Shown piece by piece: positions 8,677-19,617 of a stretch of 20,054 nucleotides of DNA (positions within the stretch are counted from its first letter, which is position 1; each line of letters starts with the position of its first letter). Both the position numbers and the translations under genes were made by a program. Source of the DNA: Reticulomyxa filosa (lineage: Eukaryota > Foraminifera > Reticulomyxidae); NCBI GenBank assembly GCA_000512085.1, contig ASPP01025385.1, positions 1-20,054 of the forward strand, read 5' to 3'. The notes beneath the pieces were generated by a model that was not told the origin of the DNA, did not search any database, and saw only the letters and a list, made by a program, of their open reading frames with translations.

Positions 8677-10389
8677 TTCTACTTTCTTTTCTTCTTCTTT
8701 TTCCTTTTTTTCTTCTAAAAATTCAATTACATGTTGATAACAATCAAAAGTTTCATTTTTTTCATTGTGTTCACTTTCTATATATGCATAACGATTTGCT
8801 TGCAGCGGTATATATGTTTCAAGCGCTTGTGATATAGTAATATCTTCTTCTATTTCTTGCTTTCTTGATTCTTGCAATAATAATGCAAAATCAGCACAAT
8901 TTGCAGGATTATTGTCACCAATAATATATTGTTTATAATATTCATATAATATAACATAAATAGCTTTATCTTTTTCTTTTTCTGGAATAAATGTACATAA
9001 TTGTTCATAAATAAATTGTGATAGTTTTAATATTATATCATTTTGTATTTCAAAATTTGTTTTTTTTAATAATTGTGATGGTTTTAATATTATAATATCT
9101 AAATGTGGCTTATATCGTTCAGATATTTTTTTAATTATTTTATCATTAACCCATTCACATACAATATCATTAATTTTTGTTAGTGTTTCTTCTGTTGCAT
9201 GTTTTAACTTTTCTTCTTCTTTTGTATTAATATATTTCCATGATCTAATATATCCATAAAGTATATGACTTAATTTTGGATTTTCCATTTCTGTATAACC
9301 TTCTAATAATGTATATTTTTTTAATGTTGCTTGCATTTCTATATATATATCATATTTTGGCACATATAATTTAATATTATGTGTTCTATGATGTGTTGTT
9401 GATTGTTTATCGAAAAAATTTTTATCTTCGGACACAATTAAATTAAATTTTCCCGCTTTCTTCATTACTTCTACTGCGGTTTGTAATTTTGTAGGATTAT
9501 CACATAAAATAGTAAATCTTCCAACATCAAATACTCTATTAAAATCACCTTTATAATCATATTTAATTTTTTCTAATAATCTTTCTTTATCTTTTACTTT
9601 TGGTTTTACAATCGTAATACCATATTTTTGTAATTCTGTTATCAAACTTATTATTTCAATACTTTTCATTGCATTTTCACTTCTTGTTATTAAATCCTCT
9701 ATGCTTTCTGCATGTTGTTTAATTCTATTTGCTTTTAATTCATATATTAGGCTTGATTTAATTGGATAAACGGCTTGATAGTTATAGTTATTTTTATATG
9801 ATATACCATCATTAGTAGAAATAGAATGCTCTGCATTAAAAAACATTACTTTCATTATTGATGCAACTGTTAAGTTTAGACAATCAGGGCATGTAAATGA
9901 CGTTTTTTCTGGATCAAGCGTCATATCTTTAAATCCTTCATTTACCCAAACAAATAATTTTGCATTTGCTACTAGACAATTTTCATTTGTGCAATAACCT
10001 TGTAAATTAATTCCTGATTTAATATCTCCAACTTCTGGTTTTTCATCTTCTTTTTTTAATTGTTCAGATTTTTGCTCTATTTCGTTTGCTTGAATTCTTT
10101 GATTATCATTTTCCTATTTTTGTTTTTTAATAGTAATATATATGTATATATATTCTTTATAAAGACACACATTCTGATCCATCGATGTTGAAACCATTGT
10201 TTCAATCACAGCTAATACATTTCCATCGCTTTCTTCTAGCCTTTTTTTCAATTCTTCTTCTTCATTGGCATCATCAAATAATCTTTTTAACACCTTCATT
10301 TCCTTTGAATAATTTTTTATTTTACGTTCGTGCTGCATACTCCCTAAGAGTTTAACAGATTTCTTATCCTTGTGTACGAAATCGTTCAT
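8668..10389 (-). CDS. N-terminal module of the NACHT-WD40 locus: UBA/CUE-like, Cys-rich, RelA/SpoT-like
   Basis: Two exons, 10389-10171 and 10113-8668, join across a 57-bp GT-AG intron (10114-10170) in phase 0, giving 554 aa before TAA. ATG 10387-10389 is the first ATG in frame; a stop lies upstream. Residues about 30-66 form a helical segment (LKKRLEESDGNVLAVIETMV) reminiscent of UBA/CUE ubiquitin-binding folds. Exon 2 opens with a charged linker, then a four-Cys motif (GYCTNENC ... CPDC) that may bind zinc. Residues about 241-366 (9235-9612) resemble RelA/SpoT nucleotidyltransferases: FDVGRFTILCD, FNLIVSEDKNF, HRTHNIKLYV and IEMQAT align in order with the DIxGxR, strand, GYRSxH and EIQxR motifs. 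The Arg of EIQxRT is replaced by Ala. The tail is a K/E-rich linker running into the TAA. All domain calls beyond the ORF itself are inference. Confidence 0.8.
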
Positions 10390-11459
10390 TTTTTCTTTGT
10401 CCTTTATCACATAACATCATAAAATATTGCTTTACTGATTTGCAAATAAAACAAAAATTAAATAAAAAGAATTTAATTTACCGCAAATGACATATTGTTG
10501 ATATGAATTGCATCAGCAAAATATTTCCAAATACTTGTTTCTGGAATTACTATATTATATACATATGTGTGCTTGTCCTTCTTCCATATGCACACAGTTG
10601 TTTGCAAAAAAGTGGATGAATAGGATTTGTGGGTGCTTTCACTACATTAGTGATGCTTCACTTTCTGTCAAGAAAATACGCCTGGAAACAAGAAATAATA
10701 TATGCTTTTTTTACACACATTACAAATTATCATATTTTTGGTGACTTAACATTCTTTTGTTTTTTTTACACACGCAACAAATTCCCACTCCGTGATCATA
10801 CTTACTTTAGAGATTGAATATTTTAAATGTTGTGTAACAAGTTTTTTTGGAGGTACGGAAAAACGTGAAAAAAAGAACAAATTCGAGCCTAATTGATTAG
10901 TGTAAACTCAACGTGGCCACCTAACTAATTGACTTTCTTCACACGTCGAAATAACTGTATTTTATGGGAAAAGGGTGCAGACACTCAAGGAATTTTGAAA
11001 AGGCGCAAATGCACAGGAAAAAAACTTTTTGTTGGTCTTATCAAAATCCTTAAAAAAGGTCAATCCAAAAAAAATTGTTTTTATTTTACTGAAATTTGCT
11101 CGAAAGATCTTAAAAGCAAAAATGAAATGGAATTAAAAGAGAAGTAGGAATTGGGGGAAAAGTGAGTCAATTATAGTTCTTTGCAATTTATGTTAAGTTG
11201 TAAATAACTGATGTCTGTAATACTCTATGAGAATGTACATATACAACAAAAGTAAACAAGATATTTGGTTTATTATATTTCGTAAAACTCCTTCACAAAA
11301 CAAAAGAAAAAGTAAATATTAAGACAAACACAAAAACACTTCTATCAAAAAAAAAAATTTAGTAAAAATATAACAGCACTTTTCAAAAATTTTTTATGAT
11401 ATTGGATCAATTGCTAGTGCATCAACTCTTTTTTTTTTGATGGATTACCACACCAATTT
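10390..11459. other. Intergenic region between the NACHT locus and the RabGAP gene
   Basis: This is about 1.07 kb, AT-rich. It should contain the promoter of the NACHT locus and the 3' end of the RabGAP transcript. Two related T-rich/acacac blocks with a shared acaaatt end occur near 10706-10728 and 10762-10785. Plus-strand ORFs at 10508-10744, 10629-10817 and 10929-11147 are short, have no recognisable domain and look like chance. No RNA gene was recognised. Confidence 0.45.
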
Positions 11460-14400
11460 TTACGAGAAAAAACTGTAGGAAGATGTTTTGCCATTGCTCA
11501 GCTGCAAAAAATTAAAATATGAATTGTGGCAATCAAAAAGAAATTCAAAACAAAAATCTAAAAAAAACGCAACAACAAAAGAAAAAAAAAGATTTGTACA
11601 CAGCATTTATTGTTGATGGGATCAAGAGCATCGTCTAATTTAACAAAATCGTCACTAATGCGACTCTTTAAAGTTGGTGGTGTGGGAATAATAATAGGCG
11701 AGTCTTCTAAGCACATGTTTGATGAACCATGAATATTGTTTTTGGATAATGTCTTTGTTTGTTTGAATGTTGTATCGGGATCGCTTTTTAGTTGTTTCTC
11801 CGTGCTTGTGTCGGATACGACTTGTCTCCGATGATGGGGTGGTGACGTTGAGTACAGTTTGTTGCATCCACTGTGAGAAAAAGGTTGTCGTCGATCGGAG
11901 ATTACCAAATAGGATTCCTCCGCACTCCGTGGGCTCAAATTCCAAGACTCGGGATAGCTATGTGACTGTTGTGGCTCGGTCTTGTCAGAGAAGCCATGAC
12001 TAGAAAACAAACAAACAAAAATGTGTATATACATATACATACATGGATGGTAAGAAGGGATAAAAGGTATAATGAACTCGGAATATTTAGTTTTGGCAGA
12101 TGTATGTTCATCCGCACTGGGACGTCGACAAAACGAGTCGATCACATGTGCGTTTTGATGTGTGACAAAGCCATTGCTGTTGGTTTTCTGATGGATGTGA
12201 AAGGACTCGGGAACGGCACGATTGCAGTAAAGACTCTTCATAATTGCATTTTTAGGTTTGCCATCGGAACGTGTGGCATCACCATTACCACTCCTAACGG
12301 AGTCGCCAACGGATAAATGATTTGGATGTTGAGATAAGAGTCTTGGGAGTGGTTCATTGCTCGGACTTTTCAAAAATTGATCGGGTGTTATTCTGTTGTT
12401 GTGATGATGATGATGATGACTTGCAACATGAGACGTATTGACATTGGTATATCTTTCACTGCGAGAAGATTTCGGAGACCAACTGTTGACAATGTGATAG
12501 TCATCAAACATACTTTTAGGCGAAGTCGAGCCTTGAGATTCTTTGTCCTCTATTTGATCGTGTAACACAAAAGCCGGAGAAGAGGTGTCCAAGTTGGGCT
12601 CTTCACACGATATCGCTTTCGACTTGGACGTCGTCGTTATTGTTGTTGCTCCACGTAGGTCTGTTTCTGCTTCGTAAATACAAGAGAGACCATCTTTGAT
12701 TGGATCTGTTTCTTGGGGATCATGACTTGACACATCTGTTTCCCATGCTTCATCACAAGACTTAAGCAAAGGCGATTGTCTCTTTGTCTCCTCTTGGTGC
12801 TGGCCGTGGAGTGCCAACGGGGTAATGTTCGACGTGACGATCCATGAGTTGGCAAGATTCTCTTTCGTTTCATGGAGCAAAGGACTGTCATGGATGGAAG
12901 CCACTTCGGGTCGCATGTACGCATGCATGTGCGCATGAGCTGCCACTTGGGGACGTCTGCATTGGCTGTCCGAGCTGACTACGCAGCAAGATGAACTTTC
13001 GTCGGTGACAACATCTGATTGTCTGTGAGTTTCCATGGATTTTGTTGTGATATCTGGCTCTTTGTTTTCCTCTTCGACCTGATCTCTTGCCATCAATTCA
13101 TGCATTGGGAAGTACTCCTAAAATATATAGGTATGTATGTATGTATGTATTGACTCAAAAAGTAGAAGTGACACATCGACTCAACTTCGACCAAATTGGT
13201 GTCCGTCTCAATTCTGCCAAAGTATTGACTAAATTCGCGAAACCTTTGACTGTACTTTGGATCCAAGTGCACCATGCGTCCTTCAAGTTCGGTGGACAAG
13301 ATAAGTTCTTTGGAGTCATCATGAGAAGACAGATCCAGTTCGTCGTCTGGACACTCGGATGGCGCCTGCAATTGTTGGCATTCGACGACATGTGGATCGC
13401 TGTCAATCGTTTCTGCGTCAATGTCTTCGGTGTCGTGACAAAGCACCAATTGCTGTTTCTGCTGGGCGAGACGCACCAATGGGATTTGCTTCAAGCTGCT
13501 CACCTCGCACGCCGTGTTCATGTCAACGGAAAAGATGGGGCTGTGATCAGCTTGACAGAGGTGTGATTGGAGAGCTGACTTTGTTCAGACTTGGGATTGA
13601 TTGCATTGTGTTTGGCACACTCGTGCAAAGTTGGCTTGGTAGCGTGCCATTTCAACTGGCGATCGTGAATAGGACTCAGCTGCTCCAGCACCAATTGCGA
13701 GTTGGTCAATGGCGACAATGTGATGGCCGTTGTAGTCGTATTTATTGTTGTATTTGTTGTCATATTTGTTGTCATATTTGTTGTCACATTTGTTATATCC
13801 ACCGATAAATGGCCATCTTGACAGGTATGGCCCAAATTCGTGGCACGTTGCAACTGAAATTGGCGTTGCATTGATTTCAAAAGTTGTTTCTTGGTATCTT
13901 GTTCGACGTGTGTCTTATGATAGTCGCGCTTTTGCGGGATGAGGAGGTGCAGGTCGTCAAACAGCGGACTCAGACACAACTTGATAAAGGCATCGGCGTT
14001 GGACAACTCTGGACATGGCTCCCGCAGGGCCATCAACATATCTTCAAATTTATTGGCTTTCAACAGTGCGTCTTTGCGGAGCAGCAATATGGCCAAGGCC
14101 GTTTTGAATGTCATGACAATCCCTTCGGAAAACGTGATATCCCAAACGCGCAGTGTGGTTTCGTAGGGAAGCGTGGTAACAAAGAGACACAGAAACCAAT
14201 CCACGGTCACTGTGGACAGATTGAACTGTACGTCTTGCAAGTGCTGATATATTTCTGGCATTTTGATTTCAATCAGATCCAAAAACACACATTCGTCCAC
14301 AAACGCTCCGAGCAAATCGCTTTCGTGATAATAAAATCCGCCCGCGCGACATATGTCTTCCACTACTGTGCACAACATCCAAAACGCTTCCTCCTCGTCC

Positions 14401-16427
14401 ATGAACAGCAACAGCAGCGCACCCACGATGTTCATTGACTGACAGTACCCCACACAAGGATTGCGTTGGCTGTACGCCGTCAATATCTGTCGCAGTATAT
14501 CCACCGCCTTTTCGTTCCTTTGCTTTTCGTCAAATGGAAATGTACGCTTCAAGTCCTTTTCCATTATCGAGTCTTTGTTTTTACTTTGACGCGCTTTCTC
14601 TACTAGTTGTTCGTAGTATCGCGGACATTGCTTTTCTATCTCTTTTCGTCGTTTGTTGCATCCCGAAGTATGGGTCCATATCTTTTTTTTTTTTTCATTC
14701 CCCTGCCCCCTTTGTCATAGCCAAAAACAATATTGTATATATGCATATAATAATATACACCCAAAAACTTTGGATACCAAAAAAAAAAAAAAAATAACTC
14801 AATCAAATCTTAACAGAACCCCTGAGAAATGGAGGAATTCCTCTTCGGATCATTTCTTTTAATTCCGAGTTTGTCCCTTCCATATGCATGTGATGCGCCA
14901 AGTATTTCTTCCACCACTCGTGGTCTATTTTGGCGTATGTCTTTTGCTTGCTCTTGTTGTTCCCCACTTCGTGTGTGCCTTGGTTGTGTTGTCCCAATCG
15001 AAAGGGCAACAGCTCTTGTGAAAACGTCAATCCGTTATTGTTGCCCTTGTCTTCTTTTTTTTCCACAAATCCCAGTCCACCCTTTTTTTGTTTTGTTTTA
15101 TTCAATTTGAAAATAATCACTTGTTCCATCCGACTCAATCCTCAAAAAAAAAAAAAAAAAAAAAGGGTCAATTTGTGCTGAGACGAAGGATATGTACACT
15201 ATCAGATAGATAAAAAAAAGTATAAACAAATAGAAATTATAACAAAGTTGGCACGGTCAGCAATTAATTGTCGAAAACACTGTTTGCAAACTCTTACAAC
15301 GTCATGTATACCTTTGTCTGGCATTACTGCTGTCTCTGTTTCCGTGTTGTTATTTGTGTATACGTCGCAAAAATTGTACGATAGATGTATATGTACACCC
15401 ATACGTTTTTTTTTAAAAATTTGTTTTAATTGGGGAAAAAAAAAACAAAATAAATGGTCATATATACCGGAAGAACATGTTGCACAAACAACTTGCCCAC
15501 AAGACCTGCAATGATGTTTTCTATTTGAAAAAGTGAACACATCATTGCAAATATCACAGTGGGTCACATCTTCATCTGGAATCCATTCTGCTGGGTTGTC
15601 TACTTCTTGATGCTGTTGCCATTGTTTTTTTGTTTTTTGTTTTTTATTAAAATCAATTGTTTATCTTTCCATTTACATATTTCGATACACAAATATATAA
15701 ATATATGCACATATGATTTTTTTTTGCTGTTGTTGTTCTAGCCCCTCCAGCTCCCTCCCCTCTGCATTTCAGTTACGTGAGAAGGCACACAGTGAAAATT
15801 CTCCATTCACGAAACTTCAATAGTGATGCGTATGTTCATTTCAGTTAATCGTTGTGCACATAAGTCTCTTTTCTAATGTTTATTTGTTTTGTTTTGTTTG
15901 CTCACTTTTCAGACATCATTTGTCTTTTTTTCTTGTTTTTGTTTCTTCATAGTGTGGAGAATTAAAGAAAAGCGTATAACGACGAAATATCACCTCTTTG
16001 GATTGAAACAACAAGTCCCAAGAAGGGTATTTGTTGCCCTCAAATACTACAATTAATCGTATATCATCTTTTGTCGAGCTTATAATTCTACTCATTGTTA
16101 GACTGTCCATTTGTACACTTTTTTGTGAATCTATATTTTTCTTTATGCTAATTTCTGATGTCTTGAAATCCAATTCCAAGTAGCGCTATTTTTTTATTCG
16201 TTGTCAATATATATGTATATAAATAATTTTTTTTTTGGAAACACTTGGTTGTCCCGAAACTCTGTTTTATTTATTGGATTTGTAAATACCTCTTGTTTAT
16301 TTGCCGAACGCAAGTTTTTCACAACAAAGTGTTCTTTTGTTGACGTCCTGCAGTCTACAGTTTTGTATGCTTTAATTGCATCACCCGTGCCAACCGAGGG
16401 CTTAGATCGACTAAAGATTTGGAGCAT
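11460..16427 (-). CDS. PH-like/FYVE/TBC-domain RabGAP, many exons
   Basis: Supported exons: 16427-16245, 16185-15994 (PH-like strands, [12 protein letters not shown]), 15612-15468 and 15326-15255 (FYVE), 15140-14815 and from 14681 (TBC), then from 13117 to about 12040, 11999-11600 and 11501-11460. The FYVE finger has [13 protein letters not shown] and RVCKQC; such fingers bind PI3P on endosomes. The TBC domain starts at [11 protein letters not shown], joins across an intron to IWTHTSG, and keeps the catalytic Arg ([10 protein letters not shown]) and Gln (VGYCQSMN). It is therefore likely an active Rab GTPase-activating protein on PI3P membranes. A small exon near 15777-15814 (FREWRIF) may complete the PH helix. 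Junctions near 15627-15993, 13520-13860, 13130-13210 and 12000-12042 are unresolved. The tail is Ser/Thr/His-rich. That PH-like exons belong to the same gene is likely but unproven. Confidence 0.82.
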
Positions 16428-16744
16428 GTTTTTTGCAAAGTTGGAAACCTATAGTTTCACTGGACTATTATGTTTTTCTGTAATTTTTTCTCCCTTTGAC
16501 AGTTCATACACACAACGAGGTTTGCTTTCGTGAGAATTATTGAAAGAGTAATTTTAAAAAGTTTGATATCGCTTTTCCAAACTGTTATTTGCTATTAAAA
16601 CCAGTAAATCCTTGCATTGAACAGTGTTCTTATAATGTCATTATTAATTATCATATATCGGCCAAGCAATTTGAAAGCTAGAAGACATTAGCTCAAAAAA
16701 AAAAATGAGAGTGTTGAATTTGTTTTTAAACATGTCGAATATAT
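16428..16744. other. Gap between the RabGAP 5' end and the MATE 3' end
   Basis: About 317 bp separate the proposed RabGAP start codon (16425-16427) from the MATE stop. The RabGAP promoter and MATE 3' UTR must share it. On the minus strand an in-frame TAG sits nine codons upstream of the ATG, which supports that start unless the TAG is a splice acceptor. I see no other gene. Confidence 0.5.
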
Positions 16745-19007
16745 TTAAGTATTGGACAGTACACGATAATCGCCTTGAGTCGAAGGAAGGTCCATATGTG
16801 ATCCTTGTTGTAACTTTTGCAAAGACGTGGAAGGAACATTTTGGATACCAGTGTCCAAATTAAAATCCGAGTCACTGTTGCTACGAGACGTGGAGTGATC
16901 ACGGAGAGGCTCATCTTTGTCACTTGATCGGCCGCGCTTTGATTCAAATTGGTTGGGATGGTCACTACCTGCAAAGCTCATGCTTTCATGTTTTCCTATC
17001 TTTTTTATTTCGGATCGAATTTTGGCATCCACCGCGGCCTGGTTCCAATCCGAACGGAGCATCAATGTCAGCGCAGATGCAGTGAACAAGCTATATCCAA
17101 TCATTATTCCCAAAAACAAGCCATAAATGCCAAAATTCAACTTCAATCCGAATACATAGGCCAAGGGAACAGATATTCCCCAGCACGAGATCAGTGCCGA
17201 TATTGCAATCATTTTGGGTTTTCCCCTTTTTTTTTTGTAGTGAGTATAATGTTTGAATAAAGGGGGGGGGAAGGGAGAAAAAAAAACAAACGAACCTGTG
17301 CTACCAAGACATTGACAGCAACAGTAAAACAAGCCAAAGCCACTAATCCAGAACCAACCATCGGACTTAACAATTTGTATCGCTTGACGACTCTTGGATC
17401 AGAGCTGACGACACGACCAAACACCGTTCGCAAGCTGACGATGAGCGTTGCAATGAACAATCCTCCGACCAATGCGATCGTCATTCCTACATACGCGCTG
17501 TATCGAGCCAAACGAGGACGGCCTGCACCCAACATGTTTGCACAACGAATCTGTGTGTATTTATTTGCTTTGTGTTCAAACAATATCAATATATATATAT
17601 ACATATATATGTATATAATTGTAAACTTGCACTCCTTCTCCAATACCGATCGCCAAACAATGAAACGCAATCAAAATGGTGATCAATGAACTAAAGGTGG
17701 CGACATCGACGTCATCCAATTGAGACGAAAACAAGGTAATGATTTGCAATTGCCAGTCTTCCAAAGCCCCGGAAATGGTCCCTGGGATTGCCAATCGCAA
17801 AAACTTGCGCACCCTGTGGCCGCTGAACGTGGTGTACCAGTTTGGTTGGTTGTGCTCGTCTCTTCCATTGAGAGGACTCCATGTTTTGTGATGGTACTTC
17901 TTCACTCCAAACATCAGAATCACAAACGCAATGGGAGTCAATGTGCGTGTCGTCACCGTCGCAATGGGCGAGCCAATGAACCCCATTCCCGACCACCCCG
18001 GAACAAACCATCGGATTATGTACCCATAAACCAGCATTAAATTAAACAATAAATTGAATCCCAAAAACATTGCGTTTAGTATTGTCGCCGGCAACACAAT
18101 CGACTGTGCTCGGAAGTACATTTGCAATACCATATACTGTGCCTTTTTTTTGTTTACAATGATGCGCAAATGTAGCTACGCTTTTTCAAATAAATAAATA
18201 AAAAATATATATACTATGTATATATATTTTTTATTTATTTATTTTTTCGTTCGGCGTGAGATCATAACAATAGTGGACACTAAAAAAAAAAACAATAAGA
18301 CTGAAAACTCAACATTTGGGATGATATAAAAAACAGACCATTTGGAAAATCTTCCCGCCAAATGTGCAGTGTCATCAGAACATCCAAATGCCTTTAGAAT
18401 TGGTTCTGTCCACATGAAGGCCATTATACTTGGCAAAGATATGAAAAATATCAACAATGCTGCCAATTGATACCATTGTCCAACCTTTTTTTTTTTTGAT
18501 TGGGTGCACTTTTTTTATCGCCTTTTTTTTTTTTTTGCTCACCAGTTTAAAGTTTTGTGCTCCATAAGCCTGAGAACCCACTACATTTACAGTTGCTGCA
18601 AATGCATACAAATATGACCCACTCAAGCTCTGCCATACATTTGCCAATGCTGCTGCTGCTAAGTAGTCGGTGCCAAGGTATCCTGTTTCGTTTCATTTTG
18701 TTTTCTTTTCTTATGAATGGACTTTTTCAAATTGCCATTTTTACTGCTTTTGTTGCTATTGTTTTCCTATGTTGTTGGTAATAAAATAAAGAATCTTGCC
18801 TAATACTGCCTGGTCTGTCAGAAATTGAAGTATTCGTGTGGAAATAGAAAATGATATTGGTAGTCCCAGTTTGAGTATTGCTTTTGCTTCGCTCCTCCAG
18901 TCTGGACTGACGAATGACAATCGTCGCCATTTCAATGGAGAATTAATTGGAGAAAATAAAGATGACAAAACTAAGTTCCTGCCCGAGTCATGTGGATTTT
19001 CTGCCAT
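16745..19007 (-). CDS. MATE-family multidrug/toxin extrusion transporter (six exons)
   Basis: Exons: 19007-18800, 18682-18543, 18484-18314, 18136-17627, 17550-17288, 17225-16745. They total 1773 nt, an exact multiple of three, for 590 aa. MATE features run in order: EAKAILKLGLPISFS at TM1, TDQAVLGYLGTDYLAAAAL, a GSQAYGAQNF motif at the end of TM2, GQWYQLAALL, the central IPGTISGALEDWQ motif at TM7, the GVQIRCANMLGAGRP motif matching the TM8 loop, and a GKPKM motif before the last helices. About 12 membrane segments are expected. A cytoplasmic tail of about 90 polar residues follows TM12, longer than in bacterial MATEs. MATE proteins exchange organic cations or toxins for H+ or Na+; the substrate here is unknown. 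Intron 1 is GC-AG. The fifth intron's donor (17287, chosen for phase) is the least certain junction. Confidence 0.93.
18683..18799 (-). other. Probable GC-AG intron in the MATE gene
   Basis: The exon before ends TTAG and the intron starts GCAAGA, which fits the usual AG/GCAAG consensus of GC-AG introns. The acceptor is aaacag/ga. Splicing here restores AVLG+YLGTDYL, phase 1 on both sides, exactly the expected MATE sequence. No GT donor nearby gives an in-phase join that keeps this motif. Confidence 0.8.
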
Positions 19008-19617
19008 ATATTGCTTCTAACTATTTTGATTTATGTGAAAAAAAGAGGGGCAAGAGTCTTCTTCACTGAACAGCTCAACAACATCTTGTAGATCAAACAA
19101 TGATTGTAAATTTTTCTTTTACCTTATATATTTTTAAGTACATAATGAAACATTTAATCTTCTGCTCTCCGTACAGAAGAGATCTACTTTCAAGTGTATG
19201 TGGATATGTTTTTGGTTGTTGTAACATTTTGTTGCGCAATCGTTTTTTCTTTTTTTTCATGATTACAACTGTTGAACACTCTTTGGAGAGCTTATACAAC
19301 GAATAATCGAACGTATAATTTTATTTATACGTTTGAAGTTTTTTTTGTTTTGGAAAGGATAACGTATAAATATTAATTCAACAGCATTTTACAAAAAGTC
19401 AATACATAATGATTTTAAAAAAATACATAAAGATCATTCCAAGAAACTAAAAACTGGTTCTTTTGAAAATGTTGCGAAAAAATTTCATTAAAAACTTTGT
19501 GATTCGAAAAGACTTAAATTTAAAAGAAATCCATGAGCCACTTTATTTGGCTACATGGGTTTCAAAAAAAATATTAGTACAGTTCATTTACACCACTTCA
19601 TTTTCATACAAAAAGTT
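19008..19617. other. Gap between the MATE 5' end and the tubulin 3' end
   Basis: About 610 bp, AT-rich. It holds the MATE promoter and the alpha-tubulin 3' UTR. Overlapping 68-codon ORFs on both strands near 19093-19306 have no recognisable domain and look like chance. No RNA gene was recognised. Confidence 0.45.

Noticed and set aside
10508-11147. Three short plus-strand ORFs in the gap before the RabGAP
   Set aside because: No recognisable domain or splice partners; composition looks like intergenic DNA.
13131-13150. GTAT microsatellite
   Set aside because: It sits within a RabGAP intron next to the 3' splice site; a simple repeat with no further signal.
11767-14438. Many plus-strand ORFs opposite the RabGAP gene, up to 184 codons
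   Set aside because: Antisense shadows; the minus strand has clear TBC motifs and a less AT-rich coding composition that keeps the opposite strand open.
17590-17620. Palindromic TA/CA dinucleotide run that could form a hairpin
   Set aside because: It lies inside a MATE intron and is simple AT-rich repeat; no sign of function.
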